Below are positions 33,176-41,359 of a DNA stretch of 64,000 bases, in pieces. Source of the stretch: Shouchella xiaoxiensis. Lineage in GTDB: Bacteria > Bacillota > Bacilli > Bacillales > Bacillaceae_D. Each line of letters begins with the position of its first letter. Position 1 is the first letter of the stretch. Both the position numbers and the translations under genes were made by a program. Under the pieces are notes generated by a model. The model saw only the letters and a program-made list of their open reading frames with translations, was not told the DNA's origin and made no database searches. The stretch lies in the NCBI RefSeq assembly GCF_016907895.1, contig NZ_JAFBCV010000003.1, positions 248,001 to 312,000 of the forward strand. Direction: 5' to 3'.

Positions 33176-34945
33176 TTCGTTAATAAGGTGTTGTAACGTT
33201 TTGTTTACGTCAATCTCTCCATAACCATAATAAACATTAAATTCACCATCGCCAAGTTGCTTGGCATTTCCAAGAATTAAATTACCAACCTCTTCATTTG
33301 TCAGACTTGGATTAACAGAGCGTAATAAAGCTGCTAAACCAGCAACATGAGGTGAGGCCATTGAAGTCCCTGAAAGCATAACATACTGATCATCAACATA
33401 CGTACTAGGGATATGTTCTCCAGGAGCGGCAACATCAACATGATCGCCATAATTTGAGAAAAAGGAACGATTCTGATCTTCATTAACGGATGCTACAGTA
33501 ATCACTTGCGGGTACGCGGCAGGGTACATTAAATCGCCTGTATTCTCATTGCCGGAAGCTCCTATAAGAACAACATCTTTTTCATAAGCATATTCAATGG
33601 CATCGTACAAAACATCGGAGTGATAATAATCACCAAGGCTCATGTTAATAACATCTGCTCCATTATCAACGGCCCAATAGATGCCACGTGCAACAGCGTA
33701 GGAAGAGCCTTCACCATTATCATCTAATACTTTAATGGGCATAATATTACTTTGCCAAGAAACGCCGGCAATACCTTCAACATTGTTTGTAATAGCGGCT
33801 GCAATGCCAGCAACATGCGTTCCATGTCCATTGCCATCAGCGTAATCTTCTGTATCAGTTATAGCATTATATCCATTTGTTAATTTATCTTTAAGATCAA
33901 TATGATTTGAGTCGACACCAGAATCAATAATGGCAATCGTTACGTCTGCGCCATTGGCCACGTTCCACCCATCTTCAACTTGAATTTGTTCTAAGTTCCA
34001 TTGATAGGATTTAAAAAACTCATCATTTGGCTCAACCTTTGCTTGGGAAATCACGGCTTGATTTGCAAAAGCAAAATTGGGTTCAGCATACAACACGGCG
34101 TTATCCTGTCTTAAGGCATTGACAAGCTCATCTTCGTGCACGCCTTCTTTGCCAATTACAATAAACGGGCGATTCCAGCTGATTACTTCGTATTGATGTT
34201 TCGCTGCCCACTCCTGAATATTTGTTGATGAATGAAGTTTAGCAACTACTTGATGCTTGTATACTTTTTGATCCAATTTCTTTGGTTCAGATTGAACAAC
34301 AATATTCCAATTCAGTCCTGGTACAGAAACAGTTTCAGCTTGATCTGGTAATTCATTCATCGCTGAAAACTGAACATTTGGATGTGAGCCGGAAACAAAA
34401 AACGTTCCATTACTATCGGCAATGGCAGCGAAGTCAGCTAAGTATGATTGAATAAATCGTAAATCGACATCACCTATCAATTGGTGTTGATTGTCCAATT
34501 TTTTTCCCACAAAAAGATGATTTTCACCATTTACCTGATAAGGATTGGAATAAAGAATCCCGTCATATTGATTTGAGAACGAGATATCTTCAGAAGAAAC
34601 GGTTTGAAGAGTACCTAGACCATCAATTATCCGATTGTCTTTATCTCGAATGGCAATTCCTTTAATGTATGGGTGTTCATTTAATTCTTCTGCAATATCA
34701 GCAGTTAATGTTTCAACATCGACATCACCCCATTTTTCCATCTGTCCTGTCAAAGAGGCAATAAGTAAGGAAGTTGTTCTAGCGATATCTTCAGCCATTA
34801 AATGATCCATTGAAGCATTTGTTACACGATCGGTCGTAAGTGTTTTTAATTGTTCTGTGCTGTACGGTTTACTTGGTCCTAGGGAAACCATAGCCACTAT
34901 TAGCAGGAGACTAAGGCCAATTGCCCATTTAATTCCTTGTTTCAT
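33173..34945 (-). CDS. Secreted subtilase (S8) with N-terminal sensor-like domain and I9-type propeptide
   Basis: A 590-residue exported serine protease. A signal or anchor helix (residues 7-24) is followed by a 200-residue region (about 35-220) resembling a Cache/PDC sensor: a long helix, then GIAIRDKDNRIIDGLG and VGKKLDNQHQLIGDVDL. Next comes an inhibitor-I9-like segment (235-297) and the S8 domain with Asp341 (DSG), His374 (HGTH), Asn466 and Ser528 (GTSMASPH). Cache-type modules are normal in receptors and unusual in front of a subtilase. The gene overlaps the upstream deacetylase gene by 17 bases, so they are co-translated. Family assignment of the N-terminal part is my inference. Confidence 0.85.
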   Translation of the reverse strand: MKQGIKWAIGLSLLLIVAMVSLGPSKPYSTEQLKTLTTDRVTNASMDHLMAEDIARTTSLLIASLTGQMEKWGDVDVETLTADIAEELNEHPYIKGIAIRDKDNRIIDGLGTLQTVSSEDISFSNQYDGILYSNPYQVNGENHLFVGKKLDNQHQLIGDVDLRFIQSYLADFAAIADSNGTFFVSGSHPNVQFSAMNELPDQAETVSVPGLNWNIVVQSEPKKLDQKVYKHQVVAKLHSSTNIQEWAAKHQYEVISWNRPFIVIGKEGVHEDELVNALRQDNAVLYAEPNFAFANQAVISQAKVEPNDEFFKSYQWNLEQIQVEDGWNVANGADVTIAIIDSGVDSNHIDLKDKLTNGYNAITDTEDYADGNGHGTHVAGIAAAITNNVEGIAGVSWQSNIMPIKVLDDNGEGSSYAVARGIYWAVDNGADVINMSLGDYYHSDVLYDAIEYAYEKDVVLIGASGNENTGDLMYPAAYPQVITVASVNEDQNRSFFSNYGDHVDVAAPGEHIPSTYVDDQYVMLSGTSMASPHVAGLAALLRSVNPSLTNEEVGNLILGNAKQLGDGEFNVYYGYGEIDVNKTLQHLINE

Positions 34946-35750
34946 TAAAATCGTATTCTCCTTTCGTTAAAGAAATTAGATCTTGCTCAACTTGCGGGTA
35001 GGTCCATATTGATGGAAACACAAGTTTTAAATCCTGTTCTGCTAACATCGATAAAGAATCGGTAATGGCATTATAAGTTTGCTCACCCTTAATGCCGACG
35101 TGACCAATCGCAATCGGATGGTCATAAAAAGGCGCTTCTTCTGCAAAATTAATTAACTGTTTTTTTACATGTGAATAAGACGAAAGTGTGTCGTCTAAAA
35201 AGGTTGAGCGTGGAAAACAGGGTACATTGTGATCGCTCGCAATTTCTGGCATGACAGAGTCAGGAGTAGTTTTACTATCGATTAAGTAAAGGTTATGATC
35301 TTTAGCAAATTTAACGATTAAAGTAACAATTCTTCGATCCTCCATCACTTTTGATCCCATATGATTATTTAGTCCTTTTGCTTGAGGAACGAGAGTTAAA
35401 GCACGATGAAGACGGTCGTTTATTTGTTCATCACTTAAGTCTGTTGTAATTGCATCAGGTCCAAGCCACGATTTTTTTCCTTTCTTAGGCTCAAGTGGTA
35501 AATGAATAATGACTTCAAGCCCATTCTCACTTGCAATAGCTGCTTGTTCTGTTGATTGATCTAGAAAAGGCATAATCGCTACTGTTATAGGAAAATTTCC
35601 TTGTAAAAAAGATTGAGCTCCTTTTACATCGTTACCAAAATCATCAATAACAATTGCGACTTGTTTTTCAGCGGCGTAACAAACAGAATTAGGTAGAAGA
35701 AGGCATAATGTTAGAACGATTACAGCTTGCTTTACCAAATGCTTTACCAT
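34929..35750 (-). CDS. Divergent polysaccharide deacetylase family protein
   Basis: A 273-residue exported protein with a signal peptide (residues 6-26) and the pattern of PF04748: VAIVIDDFGND near residue 32, FPITVAIMPFLDQS, VIIHLPLEP near 95, NNHMGSKVM, and a final AIGHVGIKGEQTYNAI. These supply the Asp and His of NodB-like enzymes. It would act on cell-wall or matrix polysaccharide, but the family is uncharacterised. AAGGAGG precedes ATG 35750. The next gene is the subtilase, overlapping. Confidence 0.85.
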   Translation of the reverse strand: MVKHLVKQAVIVLTLCLLLPNSVCYAAEKQVAIVIDDFGNDVKGAQSFLQGNFPITVAIMPFLDQSTEQAAIASENGLEVIIHLPLEPKKGKKSWLGPDAITTDLSDEQINDRLHRALTLVPQAKGLNNHMGSKVMEDRRIVTLIVKFAKDHNLYLIDSKTTPDSVMPEIASDHNVPCFPRSTFLDDTLSSYSHVKKQLINFAEEAPFYDHPIAIGHVGIKGEQTYNAITDSLSMLAEQDLKLVFPSIWTYPQVEQDLISLTKGEYDFNETRN

Positions 35751-35815
35751 TATGATTTGCCTCCTTTTTACGTAGTTTGTCTCAACTATTGACTAGATCA
35801 TGTAAGGTAGATAAA

Positions 35816-35860
35816 GGAAAAACCGGGTAGATCGATTCGCTCGATCTACCCGGTTTTTAT
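35816..35860. terminator. Bidirectional terminator after tnrA
   Basis: A perfect 18-bp stem (35818-35835 with 35841-35858) with a 5-base loop, the longest in the window, reaching the tnrA stop codon. Confidence 0.95.
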
Positions 35861-36159
35861 TTTCGAATATTAAAAGCAGCATTAAGTTGCCCACGCAACA
35901 TGCGCTCTCGTACTTCTTGTTTTCGTATGGCTTTTTGTTCCATTTTGCGAATTTCAAATGTTTGCATACCGTCTTCCATTTTATTGGCGATATCAACAAG
36001 CCGCTCAACATCTAAAAAAGAATATTTACGGGTTCCGCCTTTTGAACGTTCAGGAAATAGAAGCTTTCTTTCTTCATAATAACGTATTTTACGCTCAGTA
36101 AGACCTGTTAATTCACTGACAACACCAATCGTAATTACTTTTTTATCTTTATAAGACAA
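35857..36159 (-). CDS. tnrA: Nitrogen regulator TnrA (MerR family)
   Basis: A 100-residue MerR-type regulator with [39 protein letters not shown] and [17 protein letters not shown]. The short C-terminus ending [12 protein letters not shown] resembles the TnrA tail that binds feedback-inhibited glutamine synthetase, and not the longer GlnR tail. TTG 36159 follows GAGGTGGAG; the frame continues to 36225 without a site. Two TnrA boxes lie upstream, so autoregulation is likely. No glnRA is nearby. Confidence 0.88.
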   Translation of the reverse strand: MSYKDKKVITIGVVSELTGLTERKIRYYEERKLLFPERSKGGTRKYSFLDVERLVDIANKMEDGMQTFEIRKMEQKAIRKQEVRERMLRGQLNAAFNIRK

Positions 36160-36202
36160 GCCACTCCACCTCGCTAATAAGTAAAAGCCACGTTGGTTAA
36201 TG

Positions 36203-36219
36203 TGTAATAATATATCACA
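36203..36219 (-). promoter_or_regulatory. TnrA/GlnR box 1 upstream of tnrA
   Basis: TGTAATAATATATCACA fits TGTNAN7TNACA exactly. It lies 44 bases before the tnrA start codon, in the promoter region. Confidence 0.75.
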
Positions 36220-36244
36220 ATTCACAGAGATGTGTGAATCATTT

Positions 36245-36261
36245 TGTTAGAAAATCTAACA
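36245..36261 (-). promoter_or_regulatory. TnrA/GlnR box 2 upstream of tnrA
   Basis: TGTTAGAAAATCTAACA is a perfect, fully palindromic match to TGTNAN7TNACA. Between the boxes lies a further palindrome TTCACA-N6-TGTGAA (36221-36238). Confidence 0.82.
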
Positions 36262-36349
36262 TTCTTCATCGACTTCTCTATTTGAGAAAAAGAATTGAAC
36301 GTTAATGGGATTGTGTATAAAATGAAAATGAAGCGTGGGAGGGTGAAAA

Positions 36350-36643
36350 ATGAGAAAGCACCGATGGGTAGTAGGATTAATAGCCAGCCTCATTATTGTG
36401 GCAATGGGGTTTATTATTCAAGTTGAACATGGACCAGGGGAAGAGGAACGAGTTATTATTGATTATACATTAAACCAATATAGCGCAATTGCCTGCTTTG
36501 ATACGGCTGGTTTTACAAATAATATTGATGAGACAACATATGGAGAAGTTGATGACCATAGTGTATTTTTACCTGAATCATCTTGTACAGCCGTAGAACT
36601 ACAATCTCAAAGAGGTCCTTTATGGTTTGCTTGGTTCATGTAG
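36350..36643 (+). CDS. Small membrane-anchored protein, unknown function
   Basis: A 97-residue protein with a signal-anchor helix (residues 6-24) and an acidic extracellular part with two Cys (CFDTAG... and SSCTAVE) that could form a disulfide. GGAGGG lies 9 bases before the ATG. Family not recognised. It is divergent from tnrA, with the TnrA boxes 89 to 147 bases upstream of its start. Confidence 0.6.
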   Translation: MRKHRWVVGLIASLIIVAMGFIIQVEHGPGEEERVIIDYTLNQYSAIACFDTAGFTNNIDETTYGEVDDHSVFLPESSCTAVELQSQRGPLWFAWFM

Positions 36644-36697
36644 GTTTGAAATGGCGCTAATTAGGAAATCTTCCTTATAAGAGAAGGAGTGATATAA

Positions 36698-36874
36698 GTG
36701 ACCAGAAAAAGAGAAGACGAAAAAAGAGCTTGGAAAGAAACGAAAGATAATGATTTATTAGAGTCGCCTCATGACGAATTACCATTAGATGAAATAAAAA
36801 AAGAAAAAGAGGAAGAACAGGATAAAAAAGCAACAAAAGATCAATCAAGTACGATGGATAAGCACAAACCTTAG
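36698..36874 (+). CDS. Small highly charged protein, unknown function
   Basis: A 58-codon gene starting with GTG after GGAGTGATATAA. The product is almost all Lys, Glu, Asp and Arg (TRKREDEKRAWKETKDND... DEIKKEKEEEQDKK), predicted unstructured and soluble. Small charged proteins of this kind occur in Bacillus but I cannot name a family. A terminator follows at once. Confidence 0.6.
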   Translation: MTRKREDEKRAWKETKDNDLLESPHDELPLDEIKKEKEEEQDKKATKDQSSTMDKHKP

Positions 36875-36898
36875 AGCTCAGTTATGGGCTCTTTTTTT
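36873..36898 (+). terminator. Terminator after the small charged gene
   Basis: An 8-bp stem (36873-36880 with 36885-36892, one G-U pair), GTTA loop, and T-run of seven. Confidence 0.78.
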
Positions 36899-36985
36899 GA
36901 TTTTTAGTTGGCACTAATAACACACTATGGTAACATGTATAATTAATTCTGAAGTTAGAGATAAGAGAGTGGGGCTGGGGAGAGA

Positions 36986-38350
36986 ATGAAGGTTGCAAAG
37001 TTTGGAGGATCGTCGGTTGCTAGCGCTGAACAGATAAAAAAAGTCGCGGCAATCATTAAAGAGGACAAAGATCGTAAAATTGTTGTAGTTTCAGCACCAG
37101 GAAAACGACATAAAAATGATGAAAAAACAACAGATTTATTAATTAAATTAGGCGAAGCCTCTATTGAGAATAAAAATAGTGAATTAGAATTAGCTGCCGT
37201 ACTAACACGCTATGAGGAAATTGCGACTGAGCTTGAGCTAGATGAGGCAATCCTTCAGGAAATTGAAGATGATTTACGTACGAAACTACATTCTACATAT
37301 GAAAACGATGGCAGATTTTTAGATACACTGAAAGCAAGTGGGGAAGACAATAATGCCAAGTTGGTAGCTGCTTATTTAAACAGTACTGGACAGGATGCCG
37401 TTTACATCAATCCAAAGGACGCAGGTTTACTCGTTAGTGATGAGGCTGGTAATGCTCAGGTCTTGCCTGAAGCCTATGATTATCTTTATCGCTTACGAGA
37501 ACGCAAAGAAGTCGTCGTATTTCCTGGCTTTTTTGGGTATTCAAAAAATGGAATTTTAGTGACATTTCCTAGAGGTGGATCGGATATCACGGGTGCTATA
37601 TTAGCTGCTGCTGTACAAGCAGAACTTTATGAAAACTTTACGGATGTTGATTCGGTTTATGCTGCTAATCCAGCAATCGTCAAAAATCCAGTTGAGATTA
37701 AACGCATGACCTATCGAGAAATGAGAGAATTGTCTTATGCAGGATTTTCCGTTTTTCACGATGAAGCATTAATACCTGCATTTCGCAACAAAATACCTGT
37801 TTGTGTAAAAAATACGAATAACCCTAAAAGTAGTGGGACTCTTATTGTTGCGGAAAGAGAGTATTCTTTAAACCCGGTGATCGGGATTGCGGCTGATGAA
37901 GGATTTGCAACGATTTACGTTCGAAAATATTTAATGAATAGAGAGGTTGGTTTTGGTCGGAGGCTATTAGAAATTCTTGAGGATGTATCAATATCGTATG
38001 AACACATTCCATCTGGAATTGATGATACAAGCGTCATTATTCGACAAGCACAATTAACTCCTGCTCTTGAGCAACGAATCATTGAGCGCATCTCCCAAGA
38101 GCTCGAGGTAGATGATGTGCATATTGAACATGACTTCTCTATGGTGATGTTGGTAGGAGAAGGTATGAACAATACAGTCGGAGTAACGGCTCGAGCAGCA
38201 ACAGCTCTTGCCAATCAACAAGTAAATATTGAAATGATCAATCAAGGTTCTTCAGAAACAAGTCTTGTATTTGGAATTCATCAGAAAGATACGGATCGTG
38301 CCGTGCAAGTGTTATATAACGAGTTTTTTGGTCCAGAAGATAAGCACTAA
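36986..38350 (+). CDS. Aspartate kinase (YclM/ThrD type)
   Basis: First step of the aspartate family pathway (Lys, Thr, Met, dipicolinate). The kinase motif KFGGSSVASAEQIKKV opens the protein, FPRGGSDITGAILAA near residue 193 holds the substrate site, and two ACT domains follow (DVSISYEHIPSGIDDTSVII; VNIEMINQGSSETSLVFGI), the regulatory end. 454 residues matches the YclM class rather than DapG or LysC. GGGGAGAG precedes the ATG. No lysine riboswitch is visible in the 110-base leader, so feedback is likely at the protein level. Confidence 0.9.
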   Translation: MKVAKFGGSSVASAEQIKKVAAIIKEDKDRKIVVVSAPGKRHKNDEKTTDLLIKLGEASIENKNSELELAAVLTRYEEIATELELDEAILQEIEDDLRTKLHSTYENDGRFLDTLKASGEDNNAKLVAAYLNSTGQDAVYINPKDAGLLVSDEAGNAQVLPEAYDYLYRLRERKEVVVFPGFFGYSKNGILVTFPRGGSDITGAILAAAVQAELYENFTDVDSVYAANPAIVKNPVEIKRMTYREMRELSYAGFSVFHDEALIPAFRNKIPVCVKNTNNPKSSGTLIVAEREYSLNPVIGIAADEGFATIYVRKYLMNREVGFGRRLLEILEDVSISYEHIPSGIDDTSVIIRQAQLTPALEQRIIERISQELEVDDVHIEHDFSMVMLVGEGMNNTVGVTARAATALANQQVNIEMINQGSSETSLVFGIHQKDTDRAVQVLYNEFFGPEDKH

Positions 38351-38354
38351 GGCT

Positions 38355-38389
38355 AAAAACAGCAAATCCAGTGGATTTGCTGTTTTTAT
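38355..38389. terminator. Bidirectional terminator after the aspartokinase gene
   Basis: A perfect 15-bp stem (38355-38369 with 38373-38387) with a 3-base loop and T run, at the convergence with the channel gene. Confidence 0.9.
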
Positions 38390-39183
38390 GATGATTTATT
38401 TTGTTTTAATAGCTCTTTTATTTCCGTCAATTGTTCTTGTAAATCGATCAGTTCTTTTTTTGTAGCGACAGCATCTAAACTCTCTTTCTTTTCTTCCTCG
38501 TTCGCTTTATCAACATTGTTCACGATTACCCCAATAAATAAGTTGAAAATAATAAAGGTCCCAATTAACACAAATGAGACAAAATAAATCCAAATCCATT
38601 GATTATGCTGCATAAGAGGACGCATAATCCCACTTGACCATGAATCAAGCGTAACGATTTGAAACAGTGTTAAAATCGTTCGCTGTAAATTACCAAAGTA
38701 TTCAGGTGAGACTTGATTGAAAAGCATCGTCCCAATAACGGCAAATATGTATAGAAATATGCTCATAAGAACCAAAATATTCGCTAATGAAGGTATGGTC
38801 ATGATAAGTGCATCAACAAGTCGTCGTAGAGAAGGCATGACAGAAATGGCTCGAAGTACACGCAGTACTCTTAATACCCGAAGAACGGTTACAAAATGAC
38901 CACCCGTAAATAAGTGTCCAGCAAGAATGATAATGGTGTCAAACCAATTCCAACCTTGTTTGAAAAAGGTTGAGAAAGACGAAGCGGCTAAGCGTAAAAT
39001 AATTTCAATTGTAAATAACCAAAGCAAAATGCGATCTGCATAGTGAAAAAACGCTTTGTTTGGTTCATATATTTCTTGGTATGTTTCAACTCCTACGAGA
39101 ATGGCATTAAATAAAATTAAACTGATAACAGTAGCTTGAAATGCTTTATGATGAACCAGTTTTGCAATCGTTTCTTTGAACAA
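38386..39183 (-). CDS. NaChBac-type voltage-gated cation channel (BacNav)
   Basis: Six-helix homotetrameric voltage-gated channel. S4 carries four Arg at three-residue spacing (RVLRVLRVLR, near residues 102-111) then AISVMPSLRRLVDAL; S5 and the pore follow, then a coiled-coil C-terminus (NNVDKANEEEKKES...LLKQNKSS). The overall sequence is very close to NaChBac of B. halodurans, including GNLQRTILTLFQIVT and VSFVLIGTFIIFNLFIGVIVNNV. The filter reads TLDSWSS (about residue 180) where NaChBac has TLESWAS: the key Glu is Asp. TTG 39183 gives a normal spacing to GGGGG; TTG 39189 is too close. It enters Na+ and supports motility and pH homeostasis in alkaliphiles. Confidence 0.93.
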   Translation of the reverse strand: MFKETIAKLVHHKAFQATVISLILFNAILVGVETYQEIYEPNKAFFHYADRILLWLFTIEIILRLAASSFSTFFKQGWNWFDTIIILAGHLFTGGHFVTVLRVLRVLRVLRAISVMPSLRRLVDALIMTIPSLANILVLMSIFLYIFAVIGTMLFNQVSPEYFGNLQRTILTLFQIVTLDSWSSGIMRPLMQHNQWIWIYFVSFVLIGTFIIFNLFIGVIVNNVDKANEEEKKESLDAVATKKELIDLQEQLTEIKELLKQNKSS

Positions 39184-39250
39184 AAACAAAATCCCCCTTG
39201 TCTATTCTCTGTTTATCTTATCAAGAAAGGCTGACAAGGGGAAGTAGCGG

Positions 39251-40084
39251 TTATTCCTTTTTTGCAGGGTCATAAGCAAAACGTTGAGCCAGTTCTCTTG
39301 AACGATGAATCGCTTTGTGGATCGCCTCTTTAAAAGTCCGGTCAACCCCATTATGTTTTAAAAAGTGTATAGCTGCTTCAGTTGTTCCATTTGGACTCAT
39401 TATTTCTTCGTAAAGTACTTTCGGTGACTTTTCAGTTTGCCGCAAACGAATAGCAGCACCGAACATGGTTTGCGTCACAAATGAACGTGCTTCATCAGCT
39501 GGGAAATTCTCTTCCATTGCTGCTTCAATCATAGCTTCGGCAACTAGATAGAAGTACGCAGGGCCGCTGCCGGCAATCCCCGTTGTAACATTCATCTGTT
39601 CATCGGTCACAATTTGAACAGAGCCGATTGATGAGAAGAGCTCCGTTGCAATATGGAGCTGAGCGCCTGTTGCCGATGAACCGAGAGCTAACGCTGTTGC
39701 TGAAGCGTGGACTTTAGCAGACGTATTAGGCATGGCGCGAATGATGGAGGTGTTTTCTGGTAGCCATCTTTCAAGTGTGGCAAGCGTAACGCCTGCGACA
39801 ACAGAGATAACAAGTTGATTTTGTTGTAGATAAGGAGTAATACATTGAATGGCATCGTATAGATGGTGTGGCTTAACAGCTAATAGGATGACTTGTTTAT
39901 TTTTAAGGGTTTCTTCATAATCCGTTGACGTAGTAACCTGATACGTTTCCTCAAGATGGATTAGTTTTGACTCGTCACTCAGGTTTGTTACAGAAATGTT
40001 TGGGTTTAATGTGCCTGCACAAAGACCTCCAATAATGGCCTCTGCCATTGAACCTGCGCCAATGCATGCAATCGCTTGTGTCAC
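39251..40084 (-). CDS. proC: Pyrroline-5-carboxylate reductase
   Basis: Last step of proline synthesis, P5C to proline with NADPH. IACIGAGSMAEAIIGGL is the Rossmann motif, and GIAGSGPAYFYLVAEAMIEAA (near residue 168) plus MSPNGTTEAAI are the ProC signatures. 277 residues. The start is GTG 40084, nine bases after AAGGAGG. It closes the proB-proA-proC operon under the T-box. Confidence 0.95.
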   Translation of the reverse strand: MTQAIACIGAGSMAEAIIGGLCAGTLNPNISVTNLSDESKLIHLEETYQVTTSTDYEETLKNKQVILLAVKPHHLYDAIQCITPYLQQNQLVISVVAGVTLATLERWLPENTSIIRAMPNTSAKVHASATALALGSSATGAQLHIATELFSSIGSVQIVTDEQMNVTTGIAGSGPAYFYLVAEAMIEAAMEENFPADEARSFVTQTMFGAAIRLRQTEKSPKVLYEEIMSPNGTTEAAIHFLKHNGVDRTFKEAIHKAIHRSRELAQRFAYDPAKKE

Positions 40085-40102
40085 TTATGAACGCCTCCTT
40101 TA

Positions 40103-41347
40103 TTATTTAATTTGTCCATTACCGCTAATGCAGTATTTAGTCGTTGTGAGCGCTTTTAGGCCCATTGGACCCCTAGCATGAAGTTTTTGCGTACTTATAC
40201 CTATTTCGGCACCAAACCCAAATTCAAAGCCATCAGTAAATCGAGTTGAAGCATTGTGGTAAACGCAAGCTGAATCAACTTGCGTAAAAAACACCTCTTT
40301 TTCCTCGTTGTCATTCGTTATAATGGCATCAGAGTGTTTCGTACCGAATGTGTTGATATGACTAATTGCTTCAATAGTTGAAGAAACACAGCGAATCGCT
40401 AAAGTTAAATCTAAATATTCTGTTGACCAATCTGTGTCCGTTGCGCTCCCTATACTAGCATGAAGTGATTGTGCAAACGAATCGCCAAGAAGGGTTACAC
40501 CTTCTTTTAGTAATGCTTCTGCGAGAGATGACAGATGACGTTTAGCAAAATCTTCGTGTACAACAAGTGTTTCACAGGCATTGCATACAGAAGGACGCTG
40601 GGTTTTGGCGTTAAGAACGATTGATTTTGTTAAGTGTAAATCCGCTGATTTTGCCACATAGATGTGACAGTTTCCGACGCCTGTTTCAATAACGGGGATA
40701 GTTGCTTCTTCCACGACTTTTTGTATTAAAGCTGCGCCCCCGCGGGGGATAAGCACATCAATCAACCCTTTTAACTTGATAAATTGAGTGGCTTCAGCTT
40801 TGGATGTATTCTCTAGAAGATTAATGCAGTTTGGATCAATCGTTGTTTGCTCAAATGCTTTTTTTAACGTGTGAACAAGCGCTTTATTGGACTCGACAGC
40901 ACTTGAACTACCCCTAAGCACAATTGCGTTACTTGTTTTAAGCGCGAGTGCACATGCATCGACAGTGACATTTGGTCGTGCCTCATAGATCATGCCAACT
41001 ACACCAAATGGGACAATTCGTTCTTCAATTACTAATCCATTCGGCCGGTGGATAACTGCCGATAGATCACCAATTTCATCAGGCAAGTGAATAAGTTGCA
41101 GGACAGAATCTGCTAATTGCTCAAGACGATCAGCTGTTAGTCTTAAGCGATCTAGTAATTGTTCGTTCATATTGTTTTGTTTCGCACGTTGAATATCTTT
41201 CTCATTCGCTTCAAGTATGGATGTGGCGTTCATTTGTAAGGAATAAGCGATTTTTTTTAATAAATCATTTTTTTCGCTTGTTGTAGCGAGTGCAATTGTT
41301 GGTGCTGCCTGTTTTGCAAGTGTAGCTAATTGTTTTGCTGTTTTCAT
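40103..41347 (-). CDS. proA: Glutamate-5-semialdehyde dehydrogenase
   Basis: Reduces gamma-glutamyl phosphate to the semialdehyde. Aldehyde-dehydrogenase-fold enzyme of 414 residues with VPFGVVGMIYEARPNVTVDACALALKTSNA (near residue 107), IPRGGAALI, and the catalytic Cys in QRPSVCNACETLVV. AGGAG is 7 bases before ATG 41347. It starts 12 bases after proB. Confidence 0.96.
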   Translation of the reverse strand: MKTAKQLATLAKQAAPTIALATTSEKNDLLKKIAYSLQMNATSILEANEKDIQRAKQNNMNEQLLDRLRLTADRLEQLADSVLQLIHLPDEIGDLSAVIHRPNGLVIEERIVPFGVVGMIYEARPNVTVDACALALKTSNAIVLRGSSSAVESNKALVHTLKKAFEQTTIDPNCINLLENTSKAEATQFIKLKGLIDVLIPRGGAALIQKVVEEATIPVIETGVGNCHIYVAKSADLHLTKSIVLNAKTQRPSVCNACETLVVHEDFAKRHLSSLAEALLKEGVTLLGDSFAQSLHASIGSATDTDWSTEYLDLTLAIRCVSSTIEAISHINTFGTKHSDAIITNDNEEKEVFFTQVDSACVYHNASTRFTDGFEFGFGAEIGISTQKLHARGPMGLKALTTTKYCISGNGQIK

Positions 41348-41359
41348 ACGATCACTCCT

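Noticed and set aside
35857-36159. GlnR instead of TnrA
   Set aside because: The protein lacks the longer C-terminal tail of GlnR and has no glnA beside it; its N-terminus (SYKDKKVI) resembles TnrA.
36876-36985. Possible lysine riboswitch before the aspartokinase
   Set aside because: The gap is about 110 bases, shorter than the aptamer of about 170, with no conserved elements.
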